Origin: Flavobacterium sp. N1994
GTDB taxonomy: Bacteria; Bacteroidota; Bacteroidia; Flavobacteriales; Flavobacteriaceae
Length of the DNA: 64,000 bases
Assembly (NCBI RefSeq): GCF_025947145.1
Contig: NZ_CP109999.1
Coordinates: 2,418,001-2,482,000, forward strand
Reading direction: 5' to 3'
The notes under the pieces were generated by a model. It had not been told where the DNA came from and made no database searches. It was given only the letters and a program-made list of their open reading frames with translations. Positions 26,888-36,566 of this stretch are shown in pieces; the first letter of the stretch is position 1, and every line of letters starts with the position of its first letter. Position numbers and translations under genes: made by a program.

Positions 26888-27432
26888 AAAAACACCCTTA
26901 CAAAGGGCATAAAAGCACTGCCATAAATTTCTTTGTCTTTATCAAAAAGCACATTAATTCTACCTCCAATAGTAACATTATCTTGTCGGTAACCGCCACC
27001 AAGATACAAGCCCGTGTTCCAAAAACTTCGTTTAAGCGTACCTCCCATGTCCGTGTATTGATTGTTGACATTCACTTCTTCTAATTCTACGGAAAGCTGA
27101 ATCTCTTCCATTGGACTGAACAATCCAATTAAACTGCCCCCATAAACATTAGAAGAATAATAATTTTTTTGTTTCAATTTGCTGTATTGTAAGCTAGTGC
27201 CAAAAGCAAAATGTTCATTAAAATTATAAATAGCACTTGGCGCAATGGTGATATCGGTATAATCGTTACTGATAGATAATCCTAATCCACCACCAAATTG
27301 TACATGTTCCCAAAAAGCGCCAGTTTTAGCTTTGGGCATAGTTTTTTCTTGAGCTGAAATAACAAATGGGAATCCAAATAGTATAATTAACAATAGTAGT
27401 TTTGTTAGTGTTTTGATACCATTTTTTTGCAT
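26884..27432 (-). CDS. Predicted outer-membrane beta-barrel protein
   Basis: This 182-residue protein has a signal sequence with an Ala-Gln cleavage site (LLLLIILFGFPFVISAQ). After it, alternating strands rich in Gly and aromatics follow (FGGGLGLSISNDYTDITIAPSA, FAFGTSLQYSKLKQK), ending in an aromatic FVRVFF. That is the pattern of a small eight-stranded outer-membrane barrel. Its position beside sucA might lead to an enzyme name being copied onto it, but nothing in it resembles a decarboxylase. Its role is unknown. Confidence 0.75.
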   Translation of the reverse strand: MQKNGIKTLTKLLLLIILFGFPFVISAQEKTMPKAKTGAFWEHVQFGGGLGLSISNDYTDITIAPSAIYNFNEHFAFGTSLQYSKLKQKNYYSSNVYGGSLIGLFSPMEEIQLSVELEEVNVNNQYTDMGGTLKRSFWNTGLYLGGGYRQDNVTIGGRINVLFDKDKEIYGSAFMPFVRVFF

Positions 27433-27476
27433 AGCAAAATATATATTTAATTAGCGATATAAATGTATTAAAAACA

Positions 27477-27507
27477 TTGAAAGATTATCACAAATATCAT
27501 ACTTTTG
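27477..27507 (+). promoter_or_regulatory. Promoter of sucA-sucB
   Basis: TTG at 27477-27479, a 20-bp spacer and TACTTTTG at 27500-27507 give a full Bacteroidota promoter. The sucA ATG is at 27548, leaving a leader of about 35 nt. Confidence 0.7.
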
Positions 27508-27547
27508 CATCTGATTTTTTAATACAAAGACTATTTACTCATAACAT

Positions 27548-30328
27548 ATGGATAGGTTTTCCTTTTTAAACGCAGCACATACTGAATTTTTCGCCGATTT
27601 ATACGACCAATATCTTCAAAATCCCGATAGTGTAGAACCAAGCTGGAGAGCCTTTTTTCAAGGTTTTGACTTTGGTTTCACCACTTATGGAGAAGAGAAT
27701 TACGCCGATCATCAAGTGCAACAATTGGCTACTTATGCTGCCAATGTTCCTCAAAACGGACAAGTTTCTGATACCCTTCAAAAAGAATTTAATGTATTAA
27801 AGCTAATTGACGGCTACAGAACACGTGGACATTTATTTACTGAAACAAATCCAGTTCGTACTAGAAGACAATCTACACCTACTTTAGGCTTAGAAAATTT
27901 CGGGTTGTCCTCTGCCGATATGAATACGGTTTTTGATGCCGCTAAGGTTTTAGGACAAAAGCCATCCACTCTTAAAGAAATATTGAATCATCTGAAAAAC
28001 GTGTATTGCCAACACATTGGTATCGAATACATGTATATGAGAAATCCACAAATCATTCAATGGATTCAAGATAAATTAAACATCAATGATAATCTTCCCA
28101 ACTTCGACAACGACCAAAAGAAACATATCTTAGGAAAGTTGAACGAAGCGGTTTCGTTTGAGAACTTTTTACATACCAAATATGTAGGTCAAAAACGATT
28201 CTCATTAGAAGGAGGAGAAAGTATTATTCCAGCCTTAGACGCTTTAATTGAAGCCGCTGCTGAAAAAGGAGTAGAGCAATTCGTTATGGGTATGGCACAC
28301 AGAGGAAGGCTAAATATCCTTGCCAATATTTTCGGAAAAGCAACTCAAGATATCTTCTCTGAATTTGACGGAAAAGATTATGACAAGGAATACTTTGATG
28401 GCGATGTTAAATACCACTTAGGATTAACCGCAGAAAGAACTACAAAATCAGGAAAAAAAATAAACTTGAATTTAGCACCCAATCCATCTCACTTGGAAAC
28501 CGTTGGTGCCGTTATTGAAGGAATCACTCGTGCCAAACAAGACAAATATTTCCCAGACGATTTCTCAAAAGTATTGCCTATTGCCGTTCACGGGGATGCT
28601 GCAGTTGCTGGACAGGGAATTGTTTATGAAATTGTACAAATGGCACAATTGGACGGATACAAAACTGGAGGAACTATTCATATTGTAATTAACAACCAAG
28701 TTGGATTCACCACTAATTATTTAGATGCTCGTTCGTCAACGTATTGTACCGATGTGGCTAAAGTGACTTTGTCTCCAGTACTTCATGTGAATTCTGATGA
28801 TGCAGAAGCGGTGGTTCATGCCATGCTTTTCGCCTTAGATTTCAGAATGCAATTCGGACGCGATGTCTTCATCGATTTGTTAGGCTATAGAAAATATGGT
28901 CACAATGAAGGAGATGAGCCTCGTTTTACACAACCCGTTTTATACAAACTGATTGCCAAACATCAAAATCCGAGAGAGATATACGCCGAGAAATTAATTG
29001 CTTCAGGAATAGTGGATGCCGCCTATTTGACTAAAATAGAAAACGATTACAAAGAACAACTAGATGAAAATCTACAAGAGTCTCGTAAAAAAGATTTGAC
29101 GATTATCAAACCCTTCATGCAAGACGAGTGGCAAGGATATGTTCAGGTTTCCGATGATGAAATGTTGAAAAAAGTAGACACGACTTTCGACAAAAACAAA
29201 TTAGACGAAATCATCGTTTCCGTATCAACATTGCCTTCAGATAAGAAATTCATCAGCAAAATAACCAAAATTGTTACTGATAGAAAAACCATGTATGACA
29301 ATGATGTCATTGATTGGGGAACGGCAGAAACCTTAGCTTATGGGTCATTGTTGACCGAAGGCTATGATATACGTGTCTCAGGACAAGATGTGGAAAGAGG
29401 AACTTTCTCTCACCGTCATGCCGTAGTAAAAGTAGAAGACAGTGAAGAAGAAGTAATTCTTTTAAACACGGTAAAAGATAAAAAAGGGAAGTTCAATATT
29501 TTTAATTCCTTCCTTTCAGAATATGGCGTTTTAGGATTTGACTATGGCTATGCTTTAGCCAATCCGAATGCTTTAACCATTTGGGAAGCTCAGTTTGGAG
29601 ATTTCTCTAATGGAGCCCAAATTATGATTGACCAATACATTTCGTGCGGGGAAGACAAATGGAACAACCAAAACGGTATCGTTCTCTTGTTGCCTCACGG
29701 ATATGAAGGACAAGGAGCGGAGCACTCTTCGGCTCGTATGGAAAGATATTTGCAATTGTGTGCTCGTCACAACATGTTTGTCGCCGATTGTACTACACCA
29801 GCCAATTTCTTCCACTTGTTGCGTCGCCAAATGAAAACCAAATTCCGCAAACCATTGGTAGTGTTTACTCCAAAAAGTTTGTTGCGTCACCCATTGTGTG
29901 TTTCTACTCGCGAGGAATTATACAACGGCAGTTTCCAAGAAGTAATTGACGATACTATCGATAAGAAAAAAGTAAAAACTTTGGTGTTCTGTACAGGGAA
30001 ATTCTATTACGATATCTTAGCCGAAAGACTAAATTCAGGTAGAGATGATGTAGCTTTGGTTCGTATTGAGCAGTTATTCCCGTTACCAATAGAGCAGTTG
30101 AAAGCCGTGATTGCGACTTATCCAAATGCTGATGATTTTGTTTGGGCACAGGAAGAACCAAAAAACATGGGGGCTTACAGTTATATGCTAATGAATTTCA
30201 ATGTAGTGAAATGGAGATTAGCTTCATTAAAAGCCTACGCAGCACCAGCAGCAGGAAGCAGTACTCGTGACAGACGCCGCCATGCCGATGCTATTAAAAT
30301 GGTATTTGATAAAAATTTATTTCAATAA
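27548..30328 (+). CDS. sucA: 2-oxoglutarate dehydrogenase E1 component
   Basis: SucA is the thiamine-diphosphate enzyme that decarboxylates 2-oxoglutarate in the TCA cycle. The 926-residue length is normal. Seen in order are the N-terminal NAAHTEFFADLYDQYLQNPDSVEPSW helix region (in part), GMAHRGRLNILANIFGK, HLGLTAERTTKSG, the ThDP region with VHGDAAVAGQGIVYE, then YRKYGHNEGDEPRFTQP, and the C-terminal transketolase-like half with LLPHGYEGQGAEHSS. sucB follows 103 bp downstream on the same strand. The E3 subunit is not in the window. Confidence 0.97.
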   Translation: MDRFSFLNAAHTEFFADLYDQYLQNPDSVEPSWRAFFQGFDFGFTTYGEENYADHQVQQLATYAANVPQNGQVSDTLQKEFNVLKLIDGYRTRGHLFTETNPVRTRRQSTPTLGLENFGLSSADMNTVFDAAKVLGQKPSTLKEILNHLKNVYCQHIGIEYMYMRNPQIIQWIQDKLNINDNLPNFDNDQKKHILGKLNEAVSFENFLHTKYVGQKRFSLEGGESIIPALDALIEAAAEKGVEQFVMGMAHRGRLNILANIFGKATQDIFSEFDGKDYDKEYFDGDVKYHLGLTAERTTKSGKKINLNLAPNPSHLETVGAVIEGITRAKQDKYFPDDFSKVLPIAVHGDAAVAGQGIVYEIVQMAQLDGYKTGGTIHIVINNQVGFTTNYLDARSSTYCTDVAKVTLSPVLHVNSDDAEAVVHAMLFALDFRMQFGRDVFIDLLGYRKYGHNEGDEPRFTQPVLYKLIAKHQNPREIYAEKLIASGIVDAAYLTKIENDYKEQLDENLQESRKKDLTIIKPFMQDEWQGYVQVSDDEMLKKVDTTFDKNKLDEIIVSVSTLPSDKKFISKITKIVTDRKTMYDNDVIDWGTAETLAYGSLLTEGYDIRVSGQDVERGTFSHRHAVVKVEDSEEEVILLNTVKDKKGKFNIFNSFLSEYGVLGFDYGYALANPNALTIWEAQFGDFSNGAQIMIDQYISCGEDKWNNQNGIVLLLPHGYEGQGAEHSSARMERYLQLCARHNMFVADCTTPANFFHLLRRQMKTKFRKPLVVFTPKSLLRHPLCVSTREELYNGSFQEVIDDTIDKKKVKTLVFCTGKFYYDILAERLNSGRDDVALVRIEQLFPLPIEQLKAVIATYPNADDFVWAQEEPKNMGAYSYMLMNFNVVKWRLASLKAYAAPAAGSSTRDRRRHADAIKMVFDKNLFQ

Positions 30329-30338
30329 TTTGGAGCTA

Positions 30339-30395
30339 TTTCCCGCTTTCCGTTGCAATCTCTTCGAGGATTTCCACTACAATCGGGGCTAGAAA
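30339..30395 (+). repeat. 57-bp dispersed repeat, copy 1 (sucA-sucB spacer)
   Basis: This segment matches 54439-54495 at 53 of 57 positions without gaps; the shared core includes CGAGGATTTCCACTAC and ATCGGGGCTAGAAA. It sits in the 103-bp gap between the co-directional sucA and sucB genes. It has CCCG/CGGG ends but no U run, so it does not look like an ordinary terminator. Its function is unknown. Confidence 0.85.
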
Positions 30396-30431
30396 AAGAT
30401 AAATAAGAACAACACTATAAAATTATAAAAG

Positions 30432-31649
30432 ATGATTTTAGAAATGAAAGTCCCTTCACCGGGAGAATCGATAAAAGAAGTTGAAATTGCTACTTGGTTA
30501 GTAAAAGACGGCGATTATGTAGAAAAAGACCAAGCCATCGCTGAGGTGGATTCGGATAAAGCTACTTTGGAATTACCAGCAGAAGCCAGTGGAATTATCA
30601 CATTAAAAGCAGAAGAAGGTGATGCAGTAGTAGTAGGCGCGGTAGTTTGTTTAATCGACACTAGTGCGGCTAAACCAACAGGAAGCGCTCCTGCAGCAGA
30701 TGTAAAACCTGCAGCAGTTGAGGCTCCAAAAGCAGAAGCTCCAAAAGCAGCTCCAGTGGCGACTACTACTTACGCTTCACAAACGCCATCACCAGCAGCC
30801 AGAAAAATATTAGACGAAAAAAATATTGATCCGGCAACCGTTACAGGAACTGGAAGAGATGGAAGAATTACTAAAGAAGACGCAGTAAAAGGAGTACCTT
30901 CCATGGGAACACCAATTGGAGGAACTCGTGGTTCTGAAAGAACAAAATTATCGATGTTACGTCGCAAAGTAGCAGAAAGATTAGTAGCGGCTAAAAACGA
31001 AACGGCTATGTTAACTACTTTTAATGAAGTAGATATGACCGCCATTTATGCTTTACGCGAACAATACAAAGAAGAATTCAAAACCAAACACGGATTAGGA
31101 TTAGGCTTTATGTCGTTCTTTACTAAAGCGGTTACTCGTGCATTACAATTATACCCAGATGTAAACTCCATGATTGATGGACAAGAGAAAATTTCATATA
31201 ACTTCTGTGATATCTCTGTAGCTGTTTCTGGACCAAAAGGATTAATGGTTCCTGTAGTTCGATTTGCAGAAACGTTAACTTTCCGCGGAGTTGAAGCTGA
31301 GATTAAACGTTTAGCAATCCGTGCTCGTGACGGACAAATCACGGTTGATGAAATGACAGGAGGAACCTTTACTATTTCTAATGGAGGGGTTTTCGGAAGT
31401 ATGTTATCTACACCAATCATCAATCCACCACAATCTGGAATTTTAGGGATGCATAATGTGGTAGAAAGAGCCGTGGTTAAAAACGGACAAATCGTTATTG
31501 CTCCAGTAATGTTTGTAGCCTTATCATACGACCATAGAATCATTGACGGACGTGAGTCTGTAGGTTTCTTAGTGGCGGTAAAAGAAGCATTAGAAAACCC
31601 AGTAGCAATTTTAATGGATAATGATCCTAAGAAAGCTTTAGAACTTTAA
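30432..31649 (+). CDS. sucB: 2-oxoglutarate dehydrogenase E2, dihydrolipoyl succinyltransferase
   Basis: SucB carries the succinyl group from E1 to CoA. The 405-residue protein has one lipoyl domain with the lipoylated Lys in EVDSDKATLELPA (about residue 43). An Ala/Pro/Lys linker follows (about 80-115), then an E3-binding domain, SPAARKILDEKNIDP to GRDGRITKEDA. The catalytic acetyltransferase-type core ends with SYDHRIIDGRESVGFL (active-site His). It is the second gene of the sucAB operon and ends at a strong terminator. Confidence 0.96.
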   Translation: MILEMKVPSPGESIKEVEIATWLVKDGDYVEKDQAIAEVDSDKATLELPAEASGIITLKAEEGDAVVVGAVVCLIDTSAAKPTGSAPAADVKPAAVEAPKAEAPKAAPVATTTYASQTPSPAARKILDEKNIDPATVTGTGRDGRITKEDAVKGVPSMGTPIGGTRGSERTKLSMLRRKVAERLVAAKNETAMLTTFNEVDMTAIYALREQYKEEFKTKHGLGLGFMSFFTKAVTRALQLYPDVNSMIDGQEKISYNFCDISVAVSGPKGLMVPVVRFAETLTFRGVEAEIKRLAIRARDGQITVDEMTGGTFTISNGGVFGSMLSTPIINPPQSGILGMHNVVERAVVKNGQIVIAPVMFVALSYDHRIIDGRESVGFLVAVKEALENPVAILMDNDPKKALEL

Positions 31650-31685
31650 AGTTTTTTCCGTCTCGGATGAGGCGCCTATATATGT

Positions 31686-31718
31686 AAAATCCCGCTTAGT
31701 TTTATAAGCGGGATTTTT
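31686..31718. terminator. Terminator of sucAB, probably bidirectional
   Basis: AAAATCCCGCTTA (31686-31698) pairs perfectly with TAAGCGGGATTTT (31705-31717). It lies between the convergent sucB and lipoprotein genes and has A/T runs on both sides. Confidence 0.9.
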
Positions 31719-31730
31719 AGTTTGTATATA

Positions 31731-32753
31731 TTATGGAAGAGCATTTATGGCGGCTGTCAATTGCTCTTGAGTACCTACTGTGGTTTCACTCAGAGTAAAA
31801 TTATAGACTTCACCAGCAGAAATTGTAACAGCTTTTATGGCATATCTAAAATGCCCATTATCTTCAGTAGCAAATATAATATGGCACGCTAATCCAATGG
31901 GAATCTGTCCATAATGTTCGGTAAAAAGCCCCGTGGTAGTATCGTAAGTGTCTAATTTGGCTAATGCATTTCCTTTTCCATCATAATGTAAATAAATGGC
32001 AGAGTTTTGATCAGTATAACCATTTGGAACAGAAGCTAAAATAGTCGTTTTTGGACCAGTGTAGTTATAAAAACAATCTACATTGGTCCAACCAAAAGTG
32101 CCAACATAGGCATAATAAATAGAAAATCCATTTCCGGTTGCTATTTGTCCTTGTCCCAGCTCCACACCATTTGCTCCTGCTGGGTTGTTGTTTTCATTCG
32201 GTACCCATACAGAATCGTTTTCAGTCTTGTTCCACAAAGTCATATTAGGATTTCCGCCATTATCTCCATCTGTTAAATTGGTTGGGATTCCCAATGTTAT
32301 TGTTCCTTGTAATTCTAATTGTTGTCCATTTTTAGTGGCATTAATATAAAATTCTCCACCAGAAAGCAACAAAGAATGATTACCGTCAGGCATTTTTCCC
32401 ATAGTGTGTTTACCAGTAACTAACATGTTGCCACCGTCAAAAATTTCAATATATTCGATGTCAATGGTTCCTGTTACAGGATTTCCGTTTAAGGATAAGG
32501 CAATGGCACTAAAAGATATTTGAACTCCTTTGGAAGATGTAAAACTGGCATAACCATCTGCAGTATTAAATTGGAAATGTTGGGTAAGAGAGTTAAGAGC
32601 ATCCGTTTTTAGTTTGTTAAATTTAATAGCGGTTGGAAGGCTATTCCCATTATCGGAACTGCTGCAGCTAATAGTAATAATGATTAAAATTAAAGCTGTT
32701 AAAAAAGGGAAAACTGCTTTTTTTAAGTTGAAAGAGTTGGTTGTGTTTTTCAT
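31731..32753 (-). CDS. Predicted lipoprotein of unknown function
   Basis: This 340-residue protein has a membrane-spanning signal and a lipobox (ALILIIITISC, Cys about residue 30) followed by a Ser/Asp/Asn-rich linker, so it is probably an outer-membrane or surface lipoprotein. The body is beta-rich and includes GTIDIEYIEIFDGGNML and LLLSGGEFYINATKNG. That type of segment recurs in Bacteroidota surface lipoproteins, but I cannot name a domain with certainty. It is monocistronic between a terminator and a divergent MFS gene. Confidence 0.75.
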   Translation of the reverse strand: MKNTTNSFNLKKAVFPFLTALILIIITISCSSSDNGNSLPTAIKFNKLKTDALNSLTQHFQFNTADGYASFTSSKGVQISFSAIALSLNGNPVTGTIDIEYIEIFDGGNMLVTGKHTMGKMPDGNHSLLLSGGEFYINATKNGQQLELQGTITLGIPTNLTDGDNGGNPNMTLWNKTENDSVWVPNENNNPAGANGVELGQGQIATGNGFSIYYAYVGTFGWTNVDCFYNYTGPKTTILASVPNGYTDQNSAIYLHYDGKGNALAKLDTYDTTTGLFTEHYGQIPIGLACHIIFATEDNGHFRYAIKAVTISAGEVYNFTLSETTVGTQEQLTAAINALP

Positions 32754-32886
32754 ACGATTTTTTTTGAAAGAGTGCTTTATTGTTAAATGGTTGCGTCTGT
32801 ATGAGTAAAACGTTAAAAACTTGAATTTAGTATCAAATAGTTTTTTTAAATATGTTTTCCGTTAATTTGTGTTACAGTTTTTAGGT

Positions 32887-34122
32887 ATGAAGCAAAATCA
32901 AAAACAAGCAGCGATAGGATTTATTTTTATCACTATGCTTATCGATATTACGGGTTGGGGTATTATTATCCCAGTGATTCCAAAATTAATCAAAGAACTC
33001 ATTCATGGCGACATTAGTGAAGCGGCAAAGTATGGAGGTTGGTTGACTTTTGCGTATGCTATAACTCAGTTTATCTGTGCTCCTTTGATTGGGAATTTGA
33101 GTGATAAATTTGGACGACGCCCCATCATCTTGATTTCGCTTTTTGCTTTTGCCCTAGATTATCTTTTACTAGCCTTTTCGCCAACGATTGCTTGGTTATT
33201 TCTAGGAAGAATTATTGCAGGCTTAACGGGCGCGAGTATCACAACAGCCTCGGCCTACATTGCTGATGTAAGTACCCCTGAAAACCGAGCCAAAAACTTT
33301 GGAATGATTGGAGCTGCTTTTGGTTTAGGCTTTATTATAGGACCTGTAATTGGAGGGCTTTTAGGCCAATATGGTTCCCGTGTTCCGTTTTATGCGGCTG
33401 CCATTTTGTGTATGTTGAATTTTCTTTATGGTTATTTTATTTTGCCAGAATCCCTAGACAAAGAAAACAGAAGGGACTTTGAATGGAAGCGAGCCAATCC
33501 CATAACTGCTTTCTTAAGATTAAAAAAATACCCTTCTTTATTGGGTTTGATTTTAGCTATTTTCCTTTTGTATGTTGGTTCTCATGCTGTGCATAGCAAC
33601 TGGAGTTTTTTTACCATGTATCGTTTCCATTGGGATGAAAAAATGGTGGGGATATCGCTTGGGGCAGTCGGACTTTTAGTAGGCATTGTTCAAGGAGGAT
33701 TAATTCGATGGACTAGCCCAAGATTAGGGAATGAAAAGAGTATCTATATCGGCTTAATGCTTTATACTGTTGGGATGTTGCTTTTTGCTTTTGCCACAGA
33801 AAGTTGGATGATGTTTGTTTTTTTAATACCGTATTGTCTAGGAGGAATTGCTGGTCCGGCATTACAAGCTACCGTTTCATCGAAAGTCCCAGCAAATGAG
33901 CAAGGTGAAATTCAAGGAACTATGGCGAGTTTGATGAGTGCTTCGGCGATTATTGGTCCGCCGATGATGACTAACACCTTTTACTTTTTTACGCACAAAG
34001 AAGCACCATTCCAATTTGCTGGCGCACCATTTGTTTTAGGAAGTTTTTTGATGTTATTGAGTACGATTTTGGCCTTTTATTCTTTGAAAAAACATTTTAC
34101 TTCAAATACAAACAGTGATTAG
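32887..34122 (+). CDS. MFS exporter, TCR/Tet-like (drug:H+ antiporter)
   Basis: This 411-residue protein has 12 predicted membrane helices and the MFS signatures: the loop 2-3 motif [15 protein letters not shown], and in helix 5 [16 protein letters not shown] (motif C, typical of antiport exporters). It resembles the TetA-type TCR family, found in many Flavobacteria without resistance meaning. I chose ATG at 32887 over a GTG codon 18 bp upstream. Its last 26 bp overlap the convergent protease gene. Confidence 0.85.
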   Translation: MKQNQKQAAIGFIFITMLIDITGWGIIIPVIPKLIKELIHGDISEAAKYGGWLTFAYAITQFICAPLIGNLSDKFGRRPIILISLFAFALDYLLLAFSPTIAWLFLGRIIAGLTGASITTASAYIADVSTPENRAKNFGMIGAAFGLGFIIGPVIGGLLGQYGSRVPFYAAAILCMLNFLYGYFILPESLDKENRRDFEWKRANPITAFLRLKKYPSLLGLILAIFLLYVGSHAVHSNWSFFTMYRFHWDEKMVGISLGAVGLLVGIVQGGLIRWTSPRLGNEKSIYIGLMLYTVGMLLFAFATESWMMFVFLIPYCLGGIAGPALQATVSSKVPANEQGEIQGTMASLMSASAIIGPPMMTNTFYFFTHKEAPFQFAGAPFVLGSFLMLLSTILAFYSLKKHFTSNTNSD

Positions 34123-34534
34123 AATAATCAATAATTGCTTTTCCTTCTAACAAAACATCAGCACCAATAATACCATGAACGGGCTTGGCTTTGTATTGTT
34201 GTAAAGCTTGATTCACATGCCCCATATCAAAAATAACCAAATGGAATTCTTCTGTTTTCCAACGACCAATTTTCAAAGAATTGTTTTTGGCTAATTGGGT
34301 ATACATTCCAGTGGCACCAGCACCAGCAGCTTTGGTCTTAGACTTTCCTGCTTTTAAATCAAATTTTTCAATACCTTCAAAACCAACACAACTATTGGAA
34401 GCTCCAGTATCTAAAATAAAATTTCCAGTAACGCTATTAATAGTAGCTTTGATAAGCAAATGTTGTGTTTTCGACACCTTGAAGTTTATTTTCTTGTACT
34501 TTTCTTTTTTCAGTACTTCTTGCAGGTTTTTCAT
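34097..34534 (-). CDS. Retropepsin-like (clan AA) aspartic protease domain protein
   Basis: This 145-residue protein is one retropepsin-like domain. The active-site motif is [13 protein letters not shown] (about residues 45-57), and the C-terminal partner segment is [18 protein letters not shown]. No signal peptide is evident, so it is probably cytoplasmic. Like other single-domain members it would need to dimerise to be active. The substrate is unknown. It overlaps the MFS gene tail-to-tail by 26 bp. Confidence 0.85.
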   Translation of the reverse strand: MKNLQEVLKKEKYKKINFKVSKTQHLLIKATINSVTGNFILDTGASNSCVGFEGIEKFDLKAGKSKTKAAGAGATGMYTQLAKNNSLKIGRWKTEEFHLVIFDMGHVNQALQQYKAKPVHGIIGADVLLEGKAIIDYSNHCLYLK

Positions 34535-34583
34535 AAAAGTGAAATGATGTCAAATGTAATTCAAAAATCGATAGCAAACTTTG

Positions 34584-34591
34584 TAACTTTG
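34584..34591 (+). promoter_or_regulatory. -7 box upstream of tatD
   Basis: TAACTTTG is an exact TAnnTTTG match ending 17 bp before the chosen ATG, a spacing seen at other genes here. A -33 TTG at the normal distance is not clear. Confidence 0.55.
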
Positions 34592-34608
34592 CGGCTTTGA
34601 AAAACACT

Positions 34609-35376
34609 ATGATTTTTACCGATACACATACCCATCTATATTCCGAGGAATTTGATCAAGATAGAACTGAAATGATTCAGCGTGCTATTAAGGATGGAGT
34701 CTCCCGTTTTTTTGTGCCGTCAATTGATTCGAATTACACTCAGAAGATGTATGATTTGGAAGCGCAATTTCCAGAAAATATTTTTTTAATGATGGGCTTA
34801 CATCCCTGCTATGTGAAAGAAAATTATAAGGAAGAACTAGCTCATGTTGAAACGGAATTATCCAAAAAGAAGTTCTACGCTATAGGTGAAATTGGTATCG
34901 ATTTGTACTGGGATAAAACCACGTTAAAAATCCAACAAGAAGCTTTTCAATATCAAATACAATTAGCCAAAAAATATCAGTTAGGTATCAATATTCATTG
35001 TCGTGAGGCGTTTGATGAAGTTTTCGAGGTTTTAGAAAGCGAACGAGCTGCTGATTTATTCGGAATCTTTCATTGTTTTTCAGGTGATTTCGGTCAAGCC
35101 AAAAGAGCCATTGATTTGAATATGAAGTTGGGAATAGGAGGAGTGGCCACTTTTAAAAACGGAAAAATAGATCAGTTTTTAAACGAAATCGATTTGCAAC
35201 ATATTGTTCTTGAAACCGATTCGCCTTATTTAGCCCCTGTTCCTTATCGCGGTAAGCGAAATGAAAGCAGTTATACTAAATTGGTTGCCGAAAAATTAGC
35301 ACAGATTTATCAATTGCCAATAGAAGAAATTGCTCGAATCACGACCGAAAATTCTAAACAAGTTTTCGGGATTTAA
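34609..35376 (+). CDS. TatD-family metal-dependent hydrolase/DNase
   Basis: This 255-residue TIM-barrel hydrolase shows the TatD metal ligands: DTHTHLYSEEFD (HxH), the Glu in AIGEIGIDLYWD, His in INIHCREAF, His in GIFHCFSG and the Asp in LETDSPYLAPVPYRGKRNE. The family has 3'-5' DNA exonuclease activity and contributes to DNA repair. I prefer ATG 34609 over an in-frame TTG 12 bp earlier that falls just at the predicted transcription start. The acyltransferase gene follows on the same strand. Confidence 0.92.
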   Translation: MIFTDTHTHLYSEEFDQDRTEMIQRAIKDGVSRFFVPSIDSNYTQKMYDLEAQFPENIFLMMGLHPCYVKENYKEELAHVETELSKKKFYAIGEIGIDLYWDKTTLKIQQEAFQYQIQLAKKYQLGINIHCREAFDEVFEVLESERAADLFGIFHCFSGDFGQAKRAIDLNMKLGIGGVATFKNGKIDQFLNEIDLQHIVLETDSPYLAPVPYRGKRNESSYTKLVAEKLAQIYQLPIEEIARITTENSKQVFGI

Positions 35377-35440
35377 CCTAAAATGTAACAAAAAGTGACT
35401 TTTTTTTTGTTCATTTGTTCCAGCTAAATTGTAAGCCAAG

Positions 35441-36565
35441 ATGCAAAGATTTGATTCTATTCGACCGTATTATGATGCCGAAGTCAATGAAGCTATTCAC
35501 TCAGCGGTAAATCATCCGATGATGAAGGCGTTGATGAGCTTTACTTTCCCAGATGTGGATGAAGAAGTTTGGAAAAACCAACTTAAAAAAACACATTCGA
35601 TTCGCGATTTTCAATGTAATTTTATTTACCAAGCCGTTCAAAAAGTCTTGGAAAAAAGCTCGGAAGGATTGACCACTTCAGGTTTTGAAAAGCTGCAAAA
35701 AAACACGGCTTATCTTTTTATTTCTAATCATAGAGATATCATTTTAGACACCTCATTACTAAACGTTGCCTTGTTTGATCACGGATTAGTAATGACAGCT
35801 TCGGCCATTGGAGATAATTTGGTTAAAAAATCGTTTCTAAAAACGCTTTCAAAACTGAATAGAAATTTTTTGGTACTTCGAGGTTTGCCTCCCAGAGAAT
35901 TACTGGTAAGTTCAAAATTAATGTCCGAATATATTGGTCAGTTATTACTAAGAGAAAATCGTTCGGTTTGGATAGCTCAACGTGAAGGAAGAACCAAGGA
36001 TGGTAATGATGCTACTCATTCAGGCGTTTTAAAAATGCTAGCTATGGGTTCGGATGAAGTGAATTTGATGGATTATTTTAAGAAAATAAAAATAGTTCCT
36101 GTTTCCATTTCTTATGAATATGACCCGACAGATGCTTTGAAAATGCCACAGTTAATAGCTGAAGCAAATGATGAGATTTACATCAAAGAGAAAAATGAAG
36201 ATTTCGTTACGCTTTTAAGCGGAATCATTGGTCAAAAGAAAAGAATCCATATTCATGTAGGTGATATTTTAGACAAAGAATTAGATAAAATCACACAAGA
36301 ATTTGACAATTCCAATAAACAAATTCAAGCTTTGGCTCAAGCCATTGATGATTCTATTTTACAGAGTTATAAATTGTGGCCCACTAACTATATTGCTTAC
36401 GATTTATTACATAAAACGGATAAGTACAAAGACTTTTACACCGAAAACGAAAAGTCGTTATTTGAGCGTCGATTAGAGATGAAAATTGATGAAACTAATC
36501 CGCAAATGGTAGAAAGCTTTTTAGCGATGTATGCCAATCCAGTAGTGAATAAATCAAAATACTAA
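35441..36565 (+). CDS. Glycerophospholipid acyltransferase-like protein (PlsC/PlsB superfamily)
   Basis: This 374-residue protein has the acyltransferase block I ISNHRDIILD (NHxxxxD, about residues 95-104). Further blocks are NFLVLRG, WIAQREGRTKDG (block III) and VPVSISYEYDPTDALK (block IV). These catalytic blocks define glycerolphosphate acyltransferases, which join fatty acyl chains to glycerolipids. Whether it makes lysophosphatidate or phosphatidate, or acylates another lipid, is not decidable here. It ends 1 bp before ansA, forming a tatD-acyltransferase-ansA group. Confidence 0.85.
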   Translation: MQRFDSIRPYYDAEVNEAIHSAVNHPMMKALMSFTFPDVDEEVWKNQLKKTHSIRDFQCNFIYQAVQKVLEKSSEGLTTSGFEKLQKNTAYLFISNHRDIILDTSLLNVALFDHGLVMTASAIGDNLVKKSFLKTLSKLNRNFLVLRGLPPRELLVSSKLMSEYIGQLLLRENRSVWIAQREGRTKDGNDATHSGVLKMLAMGSDEVNLMDYFKKIKIVPVSISYEYDPTDALKMPQLIAEANDEIYIKEKNEDFVTLLSGIIGQKKRIHIHVGDILDKELDKITQEFDNSNKQIQALAQAIDDSILQSYKLWPTNYIAYDLLHKTDKYKDFYTENEKSLFERRLEMKIDETNPQMVESFLAMYANPVVNKSKY

Positions 36566-36566
36566 C

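Noticed and set aside
26884..27432. Enzyme function linked to 2-oxoglutarate metabolism because of its place beside sucA
   Set aside because: The protein has a signal peptide and barrel strands but no catalytic or cofactor motif.
32869..32886. GTG start for the MFS gene
   Set aside because: The added residues (LQFLG) are not family-like, and an ATG follows directly.
32887..34122. Tetracycline resistance determinant
   Set aside because: The similarity is to the broad TCR/Tet exporter group. There is no tetR partner or mobile context, so a resistance claim is not supported.
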